Below, one piece after another: positions 8,891 through 17,888 of a stretch of DNA of 64,000 nt. How positions within the stretch are numbered: position 1 is the stretch's first letter; each line of letters starts with the position of its first letter. The DNA is from Gottfriedia acidiceleris (GTDB lineage Bacteria > Bacillota > Bacilli > Bacillales > Bacillaceae_G): contig NZ_NESS01000005.1 in assembly GCF_002128425.1 (NCBI RefSeq), forward strand, positions 248,001 through 312,000, written 5' to 3'. The notes beneath the pieces were generated by a model. That model was not told the DNA's origin. It saw nothing but the letters and a program-made list of their open reading frames with translations, and searched no databases. A program made the translations under genes and the position numbers.

Positions 8891-10934
8891 CTAATTTTTC
8901 TGAATTAAATATTCCCGTTCTGTCTAAGTACATTCTTAATCCCTGATATTCATTAGCTTTCCAAAAAACATCTGAATTAACTAGTAATGTTGCATCATTT
9001 CGTGCAACCTCTAATGCACGATAGTCATGTACCATATCAGCCATTTTAAATTCGGGCACACCACTTTGTTGTTTTCCAAAGAAATCTCCAGGTCCTCTAA
9101 GTTCTAAATCTTTCTCACTTAACTCAAAACCGTCGTTTGTTTCCGTCATGATTGTTAGTCTTTCTTTTCCTACTTCACTTTTTGGATCGCCAACTAAAAT
9201 ACAATATGATTGTTCCAAACCTCGTCCAACTCGCCCTCTTAGCTGATGCAATTGTGAAAGTCCAAATCGATCGGCATCATAAATAACCATCACAGTTGCA
9301 TTCGGTACATTTACTCCTACTTCTACAACTGTTGTTGATACTAATATTTGAACATCATTAGCTGCAAATGCCTTCATCACATCATCCTTCTCTGAAGATG
9401 ATAGCTTTCCATGCATTAATCCTACCTTCGCCATATTTTGATAATGAAAAGATAGAACACTATGTAAATCTAAAGCATTTTGAAGGTCTAATTTCTCTGA
9501 CTCCTCGATAAGTGGGCAGATTAAATATGCTTGTCTTCCACTTTTAATTTCTTTACCTATGAAATCTAAAACACGATCAAACATTTCTTGTTTAACCCAA
9601 TACGTTTCTATTTTTTTACGACCAGCAGGATATTCATCAATAATCGATACATCCATTTCACCAAAAGCTGTAATTGCCAGAGTTCTTGGGATTGGAGTCG
9701 CTGTCATAAATAAAACATCAGGGAAATAACCTTTTTCTCTTAAAACTCTTCGTTGACCTACACCAAATCTATGTTGTTCATCGGTTATTACAATGCCTAA
9801 TTTATTAAATTGGACCTCATCTTGAATTAAAGCATGAGTACCAACTAGAATATGGACGTCACCGTTTTTTAAACTTTCAAGGATTTCACGACGCTTTTTA
9901 CCTTTTACAGAACTTGTAAGAAGCTCAACATTAACTTCTGTATCCTCTAGCATTTTTGCTAAAGATTCAAAATGTTGTTCGGCTAAAATTTCTGTTGGCA
10001 CCATTAATGCCCCTTGATAACCATCAAGTATACATGCATACAATGCAATGGTAGCGACAACGGTTTTTCCAGAACCAACATCACCTTGTAATAAGCGGTT
10101 CATTCGATAAGGACTTTCTAAATCTGTGAATATTTCTTGTACAACTCTATTTTGAGCTGATGTCAGAGGAAATGGTAAGGATTGGATTAGTTGTTGAATT
10201 TTTTTAATGTTTAATTTTTTTGGGATACCTTTAGATTGATTACGCTGAATTTTTCGAAGTGCTTGCATTTTTAGTTGAAAAAGAAAAAACTCTTCATAAA
10301 CAAAGCTTCTTCTAGCTTGTTTTAAACTATTCGCATCAATTGGGTGATGAAGTAATCTCATTGTTTCTGAACGATTTAAAAGCTTATATTTTTGAATTAG
10401 TTCTTTTGGTACTAAGTCATTTATTAAATGTCCAAATTTTTTAAAAGACTGCTCAACAAATTTACGCATTGTTTTTACAGACATTTTACCTTTGATTGAA
10501 TAGACAGGCTCAATTTCATGACTATTCGTACGAGAACCAAATACAAGGTCTGATAATGAAATGGTTTGTTTATGTTGATCCCACTTACCAGAAACAGTAA
10601 CATGCTCATTTAAGTTTAACTTTGTTTTAAAATATGGTCGATTAAAACAAATAACAGTAATTAAGTATCGATCAACTAAAAGTCGAAATGTTAGTCGTGA
10701 TTTGTTTTTGCCAAAATATTGAAGAAGAGGAGCGCTATGAACAATCCCCTCGACAGTCACGCGCTCTTCATGCTTCACTTCTGATAAATCCTTATTTCGA
10801 AAATCCTCATATCGATACGGTAAATATTCGATTAAGTCATTTATAGTAAAAATACCCATATCATTTAATTGTGTTTCAGTTTCCTCACCAACACCACTTA
10901 ATATAGATACTTTTTGATCAAGTTCAATACTCAC
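8886..10934 (-). CDS. recG: ATP-dependent DNA helicase RecG
   Basis: Branch-migration helicase that regresses stalled forks and processes recombination intermediates. It has 682 residues. The order is: an N-terminal wedge/OB domain (about 50-150); helicase motif I LLQGDVGSGKT; a DEQH box in VITDEQHRFG; motif III TATPIPRT; and the C-terminal helicase lobe ending in QLRGRVGRG. The GTG start shares one base with the sdaAA stop codon, so translation is probably coupled to the serine dehydratase genes. Its 3' end carries part of a FapR-type operator. Confidence 0.97.
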   Translation of the reverse strand: MSIELDQKVSILSGVGEETETQLNDMGIFTINDLIEYLPYRYEDFRNKDLSEVKHEERVTVEGIVHSAPLLQYFGKNKSRLTFRLLVDRYLITVICFNRPYFKTKLNLNEHVTVSGKWDQHKQTISLSDLVFGSRTNSHEIEPVYSIKGKMSVKTMRKFVEQSFKKFGHLINDLVPKELIQKYKLLNRSETMRLLHHPIDANSLKQARRSFVYEEFFLFQLKMQALRKIQRNQSKGIPKKLNIKKIQQLIQSLPFPLTSAQNRVVQEIFTDLESPYRMNRLLQGDVGSGKTVVATIALYACILDGYQGALMVPTEILAEQHFESLAKMLEDTEVNVELLTSSVKGKKRREILESLKNGDVHILVGTHALIQDEVQFNKLGIVITDEQHRFGVGQRRVLREKGYFPDVLFMTATPIPRTLAITAFGEMDVSIIDEYPAGRKKIETYWVKQEMFDRVLDFIGKEIKSGRQAYLICPLIEESEKLDLQNALDLHSVLSFHYQNMAKVGLMHGKLSSSEKDDVMKAFAANDVQILVSTTVVEVGVNVPNATVMVIYDADRFGLSQLHQLRGRVGRGLEQSYCILVGDPKSEVGKERLTIMTETNDGFELSEKDLELRGPGDFFGKQQSGVPEFKMADMVHDYRALEVARNDATLLVNSDVFWKANEYQGLRMYLDRTGIFNSEKLD

Positions 10935-11815
10935 TATTTTTTTAGCGAAACACCAAATATTTTTGCTTCCAACTCACGTCCTGTTGGCGTTGCCGCTAGT
11001 CCTCCTTCTGCAGTTTCTCTTAGCGCAGATGGCATTGTTTGTCCAATTCGATACATTGCATCAATTACTTCATCGCATGGTATACGACTTGTAATACCTG
11101 CTAATGCCATATCTGCTGCTACCATTGCGTTAGCAGCACCCATTGCATTTCGCTTAACACATGGTACTTCTACTAAACCTGCAACCGGGTCACATACTAA
11201 ACCAAGCATATTTTTTAATGTAATAGCAAATGCTTCAGCACTTTGACTTGGAGTACCACCAGCCATTTCAACGATCGCTGCTGCTGCCATACCACTTGCA
11301 GAGCCCACTTCCGCTTGACAGCCACCTGCAGCACCTGAAATTGACGCATTATTAGCTACAACAAAACCGAAAGCACCTGAAGCAAATAAGAATTCAATCA
11401 TTTGCATTCTAGTAGGATTTAATTTCTCTTTTACAGCAAAAAGTGTTCCAGGAACTACCCCAGCAGATCCGGCTGTAGGGGTTGCACAAATCGTACCCAT
11501 TGCAGCATTTACTTCATTTGTCGCAACCGCTTTACTTACGGCATCTAAAAGTAAATGGCCTGAAAGAGAATTACCCTTTGCAATGTAATTTTGAAGTAAT
11601 ACAGCGTCTCCTCCAGTTAAACCTGTTGGTGAGTGAACACCTGCAAGTCCTCTTTCAACTGCCTTTTCCATAACAACAAGATTTTGCTCCATTTTACCGA
11701 TAATTTCTTCACGGCTTCTTCCTGTAAAAAGCATCTCTTGTTGGATCATTATTTCTGAAATTTTAACATTTTTAGATTCAGCTAATTCAACTAATTCAGC
11801 AACATTTTTAAACAT
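10934..11815 (-). CDS. sdaAA: L-serine dehydratase, iron-sulfur, alpha subunit
   Basis: Deaminates L-serine to pyruvate and ammonia with a [4Fe-4S] cluster. It has 293 residues and the family's glycine/alanine-rich core, with cysteines in GTICATPTAGSAG and in GLVCDPVAGLVEVPC as the likely cluster ligands. It is the partner of the beta subunit 16 bp upstream (sdaAB) and precedes recG with a one-base overlap. This two-subunit form is typical of Firmicutes, whereas E. coli has one fused chain. Confidence 0.96.
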   Translation of the reverse strand: MFKNVAELVELAESKNVKISEIMIQQEMLFTGRSREEIIGKMEQNLVVMEKAVERGLAGVHSPTGLTGGDAVLLQNYIAKGNSLSGHLLLDAVSKAVATNEVNAAMGTICATPTAGSAGVVPGTLFAVKEKLNPTRMQMIEFLFASGAFGFVVANNASISGAAGGCQAEVGSASGMAAAAIVEMAGGTPSQSAEAFAITLKNMLGLVCDPVAGLVEVPCVKRNAMGAANAMVAADMALAGITSRIPCDEVIDAMYRIGQTMPSALRETAEGGLAATPTGRELEAKIFGVSLKK

Positions 11816-11831
11816 TTATAATCCCCCTCTC

Positions 11832-12494
11832 TTAATCAACCATTTTCGTAACGCGAATGATATGTGGTAAAGATTCAATTTCTTTAATAATTTTATCATC
11901 TAAATCATGGTCGACCTCGATTGCCATCAAAGCAATTTGTCCGACATCTTTACGCGAAACTTCCATATGACCAATATTTACAGCATATTTCATTAGAACA
12001 TTTGTTACACCTGCAATTGAACCAAATCGATCATTATGAACAACAAGGATGGCAGGGTAATTACCCGAAAGTTTAAGTTCAAAGCCATTCAACTCAATAA
12101 TTTCAATTTTTCCGCCACCGATCGATATTCCCACTAATTCAAATGGTTGGTCATCATCGAGTATAGAAATTTTTACTGTATTTGGATGTTCTGTTACTGC
12201 ATCTTCTTCAACGAAATCAATTGACATCCCTTTTTCTTGTGCAATATTTAATGATTCTCGAATCCGCTCATCAAATGTATCAAAATCTAATAATCCACCA
12301 ATAAGCGCAACATCTGTACCATGTCCACGATAAGTTTTAGCAAATGAACCATATAATGAAATCAAAATCTTTTTAGGTTCTTTTCCATAAAGATTTCTTG
12401 CTACACGGCCAATTTTAGCCGCTCCGGCTGTATGTGAACTAGATGGACCAATCATAATTGGACCAATTATGTCAAAAACACTTTTATATTTCAT
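11832..12494 (-). CDS. sdaAB: L-serine dehydratase, iron-sulfur, beta subunit
   Basis: Regulatory/structural partner of SdaAA. It has 220 residues: an N-terminal serine dehydratase beta domain (SVFDIIGPIMIGPSSSHTAG) and a C-terminal ACT domain (about 145-220) that probably senses serine. A GTG immediately upstream could also start translation, but the ATG at 12494 has better spacing from GGGGGA. It is the first gene of sdaAB-sdaAA-recG, with its own promoter region after the fakA terminator. Confidence 0.95.
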   Translation of the reverse strand: MKYKSVFDIIGPIMIGPSSSHTAGAAKIGRVARNLYGKEPKKILISLYGSFAKTYRGHGTDVALIGGLLDFDTFDERIRESLNIAQEKGMSIDFVEEDAVTEHPNTVKISILDDDQPFELVGISIGGGKIEIIELNGFELKLSGNYPAILVVHNDRFGSIAGVTNVLMKYAVNIGHMEVSRKDVGQIALMAIEVDHDLDDKIIKEIESLPHIIRVTKMVD

Positions 12495-12562
12495 CACGTT
12501 TCCCCCAATACGTTATTGTAAAAGCGTATTTTATTTAGTTTTTGTTTTGTTAGAACAAATCA

Positions 12563-12607
12563 TTTATATAAAAAGATGGTATATGGACAAAACAACGTCC
12601 ACCATAT
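12563..12607 (-). promoter_or_regulatory. Candidate sdaAB promoter with overlapping dyad
   Basis: On the minus strand -35 TTGTCC (12585-12590) and -10 TATAAA (12563-12568) are 16 bp apart. An inverted repeat ATATGGAC...GTCC..ATAT (12581-12607) covers the -35 box, as a repressor or activator site would. The binding protein is unknown. Confidence 0.45.
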
Positions 12608-12668
12608 AGTGTAATACGAAATTCTACAGAGTTCTACGTTATTTTACATTAGTCTTTAAATAAATTCC

Positions 12669-12702
12669 AAAAAAAAGAAGAAGTGACTCTCACTTCTTCT
12701 TC
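12669..12702 (-). terminator. Terminator after fakA
   Basis: A perfect 10-bp stem GAAGAAGTGA/TCACTTCTTC with a three-base loop is followed on the minus strand by a run of eight T. It ends the asp23-fakA transcript before the sdaAB promoter. Confidence 0.88.
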
Positions 12703-12722
12703 AGATTATATCATTTTTGCTA

Positions 12723-14414
12723 TTATTCGATTGAAAAAATAAATGAATATAATGGTTGATTTCCATTGTGAACTTCAATTTCTAAGTGATCAAAGCTCTC
12801 TTCGGCAAATTCGACTATTTTTGAAATTTCTTCATCTGATACATCTTGACCATATAAGATTGTTAATATTTCAGAATCTTCATCAATCATATCTTGTAAT
12901 AATTTTTTTGCAGCCTCTAATTGATTTGCATCTGTTGTAACAATTTTACTTTCAAGGATTCCCATGAAATGATTTTTTATTATTTCAACACCATCAATTT
13001 CAGTATCTCGAACCGCATAAGTTATTTGACCTGTTTTTACTGTTTTTAAAGCATCTTGCATTCCTGCTTTATTTTCATCTAATGATGCAGTAGGATTAAA
13101 TGTTAATAAAGCTGCCATACCTTGAGGTACTGTTTTAGACGTCACAACTGCTACATTACATTCTGCAACAGATGCCGCTTGCTCTGCAGCCATCACAATA
13201 TTTCCGTTGTTAGGAAGTACAATTACATTTTCTGCGTTACATTGTTCAATCGCTTTTACAATGTCTTCTGTACTAGGATTCATTGTTTGACCGCCTTCAA
13301 TTACAACAGTTGCCCCGATACTTTCAAATAATGCTTTAATCCCTGATCCCATAGATACCGTAACGATACCAAATTCTTGTTTTTCAGTAGATTGTGTAGA
13401 CGACTCATTTTTAGAAGGAGAATCATTTGAAACCTCTTCATGTAGTAAGTTAGTATGTTGTTCGCGCATATTTTCAGCTTTAAGTTTTAGAAAGCTTCCA
13501 AATCGTTGACCTAAATTAAATACTTCCCCAGGGTACTCAGCGTGAATATGAACTTTTACAATTTCATCATCAGCAACTACTAATAAAGAATCACCCCATG
13601 CACTTAACTCTTTACGGAAAGTGTCTATGTCAAAAGGATGTTTTTTTAATTTATCTTTTTCAAATCGCACCATAAATTCAGTACAGTAGCCGTAAACGAT
13701 GTCTTCAGTATTTAACATACTTTGTACATTACGATGTTCTGCTTCTACTAGCTCCTCAAGTGAAAGAGTTGCCTCAGCACCTTCTAGGGAAATTTCTTCG
13801 CCTTTTAATGATGCTAAGAATCCTTCATAGACAAGTACTAACCCTTGGCCTCCGCTATCTACTACTCCAACTTGTTTTAACACTGGTAGTAAGTCTGGAG
13901 TACGGTTTAATGATGCATTTGCTTCAATAATTGTTTCCTCAAGAAAAGGAATGAATTCTTCATGAGTTTTTGCAATAACAACTGCTTTTTTTGCTGTTTC
14001 TCTTGCAACTGTTAAAATCGTTCCTTCAATAGGCTTCATAACAGCTTTATAAGCAGTTTCTACTCCTGCTTCTAAGGCATGAGCAAAATCAGTTGTTGAA
14101 ATTGTTTCCTTTGCTTCAATAGATTTAGAAAAACCTCTAAATAATTGAGAAAGGATTACACCAGAATTTCCACGCGCTCCCATCAATAAGCCCTTTGCAA
14201 AGCTTTGACCAACTTTCCCTACATGACTATTTGGTTTTTCTTTTACTTCCTTTGATCCAGAAGTAATTGAAAGATTCATATTTGTTCCAGTATCACCATC
14301 TGGTACCGGGAATACATTTAATGAATCTACAAATTTTACATTTTTCGTTAAGTTATTTGCACCTTGAATCACCATATCTGCAAATAATTTACCGTCAATA
14401 CGTTTTATCGACAC
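12723..14414 (-). CDS. fakA: Fatty acid kinase, ATP-binding subunit FakA (YloV/DhaL-like)
   Basis: Phosphorylates fatty acids held by FakB proteins so that exogenous fatty acids can enter phospholipid synthesis. It has 563 residues. The N-terminal DhaL-type nucleotide domain carries FPVPDGDTGTNM at 35-46, with the Mg-binding aspartates, and GARGNSGVILSQ near 80-91. A middle domain follows, and a C-terminal EDD-like domain of about 200 residues. It is 23 bp downstream of asp23, the conserved pairing in Firmicutes. FakB is not in the window. Confidence 0.93.
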   Translation of the reverse strand: MSIKRIDGKLFADMVIQGANNLTKNVKFVDSLNVFPVPDGDTGTNMNLSITSGSKEVKEKPNSHVGKVGQSFAKGLLMGARGNSGVILSQLFRGFSKSIEAKETISTTDFAHALEAGVETAYKAVMKPIEGTILTVARETAKKAVVIAKTHEEFIPFLEETIIEANASLNRTPDLLPVLKQVGVVDSGGQGLVLVYEGFLASLKGEEISLEGAEATLSLEELVEAEHRNVQSMLNTEDIVYGYCTEFMVRFEKDKLKKHPFDIDTFRKELSAWGDSLLVVADDEIVKVHIHAEYPGEVFNLGQRFGSFLKLKAENMREQHTNLLHEEVSNDSPSKNESSTQSTEKQEFGIVTVSMGSGIKALFESIGATVVIEGGQTMNPSTEDIVKAIEQCNAENVIVLPNNGNIVMAAEQAASVAECNVAVVTSKTVPQGMAALLTFNPTASLDENKAGMQDALKTVKTGQITYAVRDTEIDGVEIIKNHFMGILESKIVTTDANQLEAAKKLLQDMIDEDSEILTILYGQDVSDEEISKIVEFAEESFDHLEIEVHNGNQPLYSFIFSIE

Positions 14415-14437
14415 AAATTCTCCTCCTTAATGCGTCT

Positions 14438-14800
14438 TTACAGGTTTGCTACTTTCACACCTTGAACAAAAATATTAACAGAGTCAACTGACAAGCCTAA
14501 TGTTTGATCAAGCGTATACTTCACTTTATTTTGTACGTTATTTGCAACTTCAGAAATCTTCGTACCATAGCTTACAATTATGTACATATCGATATTAACG
14601 TCTTCACCTACTTGGCGAACAATAACACCTTTTGTAAAGTTATCTTTTTTTAGGATTTCTGTAAGACCATCCTTAATTTGTTTCTTAGAAGCCATTCCAA
14701 CAATACCGTAGCAATCAATGGCAGCTCCACCAGCAATTGTAGCGATTACATCTGTACCAATCTCGATTGTTCCATATTGAGTTTTCATTTCTAATGACAT
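14438..14800 (-). CDS. Asp23/Gls24 family envelope stress protein (YloU)
   Basis: A 120-residue Asp23-family protein, recognisable by GTIEIGTDVIATIAGGAA at the N-terminus and DVNIDMYIIVSYGTKI in the middle. Family members are linked to the envelope or to alkaline/cell-wall stress, and in Bacillus YloU precedes fakA as here. It has no signal peptide or membrane segment of its own. It opens the asp23-fakA unit, with a GGGGGACC ribosome site. Confidence 0.92.
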   Translation of the reverse strand: MSLEMKTQYGTIEIGTDVIATIAGGAAIDCYGIVGMASKKQIKDGLTEILKKDNFTKGVIVRQVGEDVNIDMYIIVSYGTKISEVANNVQNKVKYTLDQTLGLSVDSVNIFVQGVKVANL

Positions 14801-15147
14801 AATTTGGTCCCCCTTATTGGATAATCCAAGTATAGTTAGTTATACTACTTACTTATTATTGTATACCTTTTTCCAAAATAATTCTATTGACTCACTAGTA
14901 TTATTAGCATTTCAATAATATTCTTGGTTAATTATAGAAAATACAATTTTTGATGAATTTCTTTTAAGATAAGTCTAAGGTCCCTCTATAATATTTAGTA
15001 TATCATACATTTCGATGTCAAGGTTTTTTTCTTGAACAACTTACCAATAACTGTTGCATTAAGTAGAGCGGTATGATAAATTATAGTAGTGTTTGAATGA
15101 AAATAATCATTGAAATGTTATTCCGTTTTTTGTTAGGAGGGAAATAG
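14801..15147. promoter_or_regulatory. Divergent intergenic region asp23/rpmB
   Basis: This 347-bp gap serves two divergent genes. Toward rpmB, TTGCAT (15054-15059) and TAAATT (15077-15082) are 17 bp apart, followed by a strong AGGAGG ribosome site. Toward asp23 there is a GGTATACAAT sequence resembling an extended -10. Between it and the asp23 start lies an 18-bp dyad AGTATA-N6-TATACT (14829-14846) that could be an operator or an RNA hairpin. No open frame fits the gap. Confidence 0.5.
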
Positions 15148-15336
15148 ATGGCTCGTGTTTGTGTAATCACAGGTAGAAAGTCTCGTTCTGGTAACAGTCG
15201 CTCTCACGCTATGAATGCTTCAAAACGTACTTGGGGTGCTAACCTTCAAAAAGTTCGTATTTTAGTAAACGGTAAACCAAAGCGTGTTTACGTTTCAGCG
15301 AGAGCATTAAAATCAGGTAAAATTGAGCGCGTTTAA
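15148..15336 (+). CDS. rpmB: 50S ribosomal protein L28
   Basis: Large-subunit ribosomal protein, 62 residues, beginning [20 protein letters not shown], the family signature, and ending in [14 protein letters not shown]. It is very basic, as expected. AGGAGGGA lies eight bases before the ATG. It is on the opposite strand to most of the region, which is also the case in B. subtilis. A bidirectional terminator follows. It has no zinc-binding cysteine pairs. Confidence 0.98.
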   Translation: MARVCVITGRKSRSGNSRSHAMNASKRTWGANLQKVRILVNGKPKRVYVSARALKSGKIERV

Positions 15337-15347
15337 TTTATTAACGT

Positions 15348-15380
15348 ACTAAAAAGCATAGCGATCCGCTATGCTTTTTT
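15348..15380. terminator. Bidirectional terminator between rpmB and spoVM
   Basis: The stem AAAGCATAGCG/CGCTATGCTTT has a three-base loop and is flanked by T-runs in both directions. It ends rpmB on the plus strand and spoVM on the minus strand. Confidence 0.88.
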
Positions 15381-15428
15381 ACTTTTTTTATGATTCCTAT
15401 TGCCTCTAACCAAAAAACCTTACTCCAA

Positions 15429-15512
15429 CTAAGCGTCTTTTTTAAATGTACTCAGCATGGCGCGAACAAGTCCACCAAGAAATTTAGGTAATTTAATCGT
15501 ATAAAATCTCAT
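15429..15512 (-). CDS. spoVM: Stage V sporulation protein M (SpoVM)
   Basis: A 27-residue amphipathic peptide, MRFYTIKLPKFLGGLVRAML followed by STFKKDA, which closely matches B. subtilis SpoVM (26 residues). SpoVM senses the convex forespore membrane and anchors SpoIVA at the start of spore coat assembly. The key proline in KLPKF is present. AGGAGGG lies seven bases before the ATG. It sits between rpmB and thiN, its conserved position. Transcription by sigma-E in the mother cell is expected; GTCATAG about 80 bp upstream is a weak candidate -35. The gene shows that the organism is a spore former. Confidence 0.93.
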   Translation of the reverse strand: MRFYTIKLPKFLGGLVRAMLSTFKKDA

Positions 15513-15606
15513 GCTTTCCCTCCTACAAGCTTTCTAGCATTTTTAAGGAAAAGATTAATCCTATTACATTCTACTTGCGATGAGCGAAAACTATGACATG
15601 AAATTG

Positions 15607-16248
15607 TTAATCTTTGCTCCTTACTACTAATGCTATGCCTTCGCTAAATGAAATAGACCCTTCATCCTCTAGCAATTCATTGCTCACACATAGTGATGAT
15701 CCAATCTCCAATAAATGATTTGTTAGTGGGTATTTAAACCCTTTTAATGTTAAATTCTCTACTTTTGCACCCAATGAAAAAAAGGATACATATTTAAAAT
15801 GCTCCATTTTACGAATAAAATGAGTACCGTTCTTAATGGCATATATTTCGTTATATTCATCAACGATTTTTATTGGAACATGCGAATTCATAAATTTAAT
15901 TAATAATGTAATACTTCCAAATTCGTGGTCTAAACGTTTTCCAGTTACACAATGGATGAAAATCTTTTCTGGTTTTTGTGTAATTGCCCATTGAATAGCA
16001 AGTTCTAAATCTGTTTCATCTTTTTCAGGAGGGTAAATAAAAACATTTGGGACAAGTCTTTTTATCTTTTCTAAATTTTCATCGCTTAAAGAATCAAAAT
16101 CACCGAATATTACCTCTGGAATTAGACCTTCTTCAATTAAGTAATGAGCTCCATTATCTACACCAATGAGCATCTGGTTCTCGTCTTTTTGAGTAATTTC
16201 AGTAATTGTATTCGATTTCGGTCCTGCACCTACAATATGTATAATCAA
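15607..16248 (-). CDS. thiN: Thiamine pyrophosphokinase
   Basis: Converts thiamine plus ATP to thiamine pyrophosphate and AMP. It has 213 residues, close to the family length. The N-terminal catalytic domain carries GVDNGAHYLIEEGLIPEVIF and GDFDSL with the acidic metal ligands, then YPPEKDETDLELAI; the C-terminal beta domain binds thiamine. The start is a TTG at 16248 (MIIHIVGAGPK) with AAAGGTGG seven bases upstream. The longer frame to 16323 would run through the rpe terminator and is rejected. Confidence 0.92.
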   Translation of the reverse strand: MIIHIVGAGPKSNTITEITQKDENQMLIGVDNGAHYLIEEGLIPEVIFGDFDSLSDENLEKIKRLVPNVFIYPPEKDETDLELAIQWAITQKPEKIFIHCVTGKRLDHEFGSITLLIKFMNSHVPIKIVDEYNEIYAIKNGTHFIRKMEHFKYVSFFSLGAKVENLTLKGFKYPLTNHLLEIGSSLCVSNELLEDEGSISFSEGIALVVRSKD

Positions 16249-16263
16249 CTTTTTTCCACCTTT

Positions 16264-16298
16264 AAAAAAAATGCAATCGAAGTCGATTGCATTTTTTA
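16264..16298 (-). terminator. Terminator after rpe
   Basis: The stem ATGCAATCGA/TCGATTGCAT is followed on the minus strand by seven T. It separates the long upstream cluster ending in rpe from thiN and fixes the thiN start downstream of it. Confidence 0.85.
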
Positions 16299-16339
16299 TT
16301 TCATCATTAGATTTTCCATGCAATTTTTAGACGATTACA

Positions 16340-16984
16340 TTATCCTCTAATTTTCGCTATTGCTTCTTTTCTGTCTTCCTTATTATATACTGCTGAACCG
16401 GCTACTAATACAGTAGCACCAGCATCGATACAAAGTTTAGCAGTATGTTCGTCAACGCCACCGTCTATTTCGATTTCAACCGATAAATTGCGTTCTTTAA
16501 TTAAATTAGCAACTTGTTTAATTTTAGGAACAACTGAATGAATAAATTTCTGTCCTCCAAAGCCAGGATTAACCGTCATTAAAAGGACCATATCGACATC
16601 ATCAATAATCTGTTCAATTGTAGAAACTGGGGTTGCTGGATTAAGAACGACTCCTGCTTTAATACCAAATGATTTAATCGTTTGGATCGTACGGTGTAAA
16701 TGTGTACACGCTTCAACATGAACCGTAATAATGTCCGCCCCTGCTTTTACAAATTGTTCTATGTATTGATCAGGTTTTTCAATCATTAAATGTACATCGA
16801 GTGGAAGTTTCGTCACTGGTCTAATTGCTTCTACAATTAGTGGTCCAATTGTAATATTTGGTACAAAATGACCATCCATTACGTCGACATGAATATAATC
16901 TGCTCCTCCACGTTCTACATCTAAAATTTCTTCTCCAAGTTTAGCAAAATTCGCTGAAAGGATTGATGGTGCAATTTTAACCAT
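16340..16984 (-). CDS. rpe: Ribulose-phosphate 3-epimerase
   Basis: Interconverts ribulose 5-phosphate and xylulose 5-phosphate in the pentose phosphate pathway. A 214-residue TIM barrel: N-terminal [10 protein letters not shown], the catalytic aspartate and metal ligands in [12 protein letters not shown] and [15 protein letters not shown], and EIDGGV near the C-terminus. It is two bases after rsgA, so coupled, and is followed by a strong terminator. Confidence 0.97.
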   Translation of the reverse strand: MVKIAPSILSANFAKLGEEILDVERGGADYIHVDVMDGHFVPNITIGPLIVEAIRPVTKLPLDVHLMIEKPDQYIEQFVKAGADIITVHVEACTHLHRTIQTIKSFGIKAGVVLNPATPVSTIEQIIDDVDMVLLMTVNPGFGGQKFIHSVVPKIKQVANLIKERNLSVEIEIDGGVDEHTAKLCIDAGATVLVAGSAVYNKEDRKEAIAKIRG

Positions 16985-16986
16985 GA

Positions 16987-17868
16987 TTAATACCTCGGCT
17001 TTCTGTCTCTTATTTCTTCTATGAATGATACATAATGATCATATCGTTTAGGAGAAATTTCCCCACTTTCAACCGCAGCTTTTACGGCACATTTTGGTTC
17101 TTTTAAGTGGGTACAACCTCTAAATTTACACTCTTGACTTTTTTCACGCATTTCCACAAAACAATACGATAAATCTTCGGCTTCAATTCCTAGAAATTCT
17201 AATGAACTAAAACCAGGTGTATCTGCAACTAACCCCTGTCCAATTTTTATTAATTCAACATGTCTAGTTGTATGTTTTCCTCGTCCTAAATGAGTGGATA
17301 TTATACCTGTTTTTAAATCGAGCTCGGGATTAATTGCATTAAGTAATGTTGACTTACCAACGCCGGATTGTCCTGCAAAAACAGATATTTTATTCGACAT
17401 ATGCGGAAGTACTTTTTCTAATCCTTCCTCTGTTTTTGAAGAAGTTAAACATACTTCATATCCAATTTGGCGATAATAAGAAACGTATTCATATACTAAT
17501 TTTAATTGTGTTTCTGAACACAAATCTATTTTCGTTATGACAATTAAAGGTTTAATTTCATTAAACTCAATTAAAACAAGGAAGCGATCTAATAATATTG
17601 GAGAAAAATCAGGCTCTACTGCTGAAAAAACTAAAATTGCTTGATCAACGTTTGCAATTGGAGGTCGAACAAGTTCATTTTTTCGTTCTTTAACTTCAAG
17701 TAGATAACCTTCTCCACTTTTTTCAATATGGTATTCTACCTCGTCTCCAACTAGCGGTGTTATTTTCTTATTACGAAAATTCCCTCTGCCACGACAAGCA
17801 ACAACTGTCTCATCTGTTTCGACATAATAAAATCCACTCAATGCTTTTATGATTTTGCCTTCTGGCAT
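16987..17868 (-). CDS. rsgA: Ribosome small-subunit GTPase RsgA
   Basis: Late-stage 30S assembly GTPase (YloQ/CpgA). It has 293 residues in circularly permuted order: OB fold (1-65), G4 motif TKID at 112-115, G1 GQSGVGKST at 166-174, G3 DTPG at 216-219, then the zinc-binding knuckle with the [14 protein letters not shown] ligands. It lies between prkC and rpe; in B. subtilis this protein is a substrate of PrkC, so the co-location fits. Confidence 0.97.
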   Translation of the reverse strand: MPEGKIIKALSGFYYVETDETVVACRGRGNFRNKKITPLVGDEVEYHIEKSGEGYLLEVKERKNELVRPPIANVDQAILVFSAVEPDFSPILLDRFLVLIEFNEIKPLIVITKIDLCSETQLKLVYEYVSYYRQIGYEVCLTSSKTEEGLEKVLPHMSNKISVFAGQSGVGKSTLLNAINPELDLKTGIISTHLGRGKHTTRHVELIKIGQGLVADTPGFSSLEFLGIEAEDLSYCFVEMREKSQECKFRGCTHLKEPKCAVKAAVESGEISPKRYDHYVSFIEEIRDRKPRY

Positions 17869-17888
17869 ATACTCACTCCTACAGCTCT

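Noticed and set aside
12498-12722. Riboswitch or T-box upstream of sdaAB
   Set aside because: No T-box sequence, specifier-type stem or known riboswitch core was recognisable, only a promoter and a dyad.
16249-16323. Longer N-terminus for thiN
   Set aside because: It would run through the rpe terminator and adds no family homology; the TTG at 16248 has a good ribosome site.
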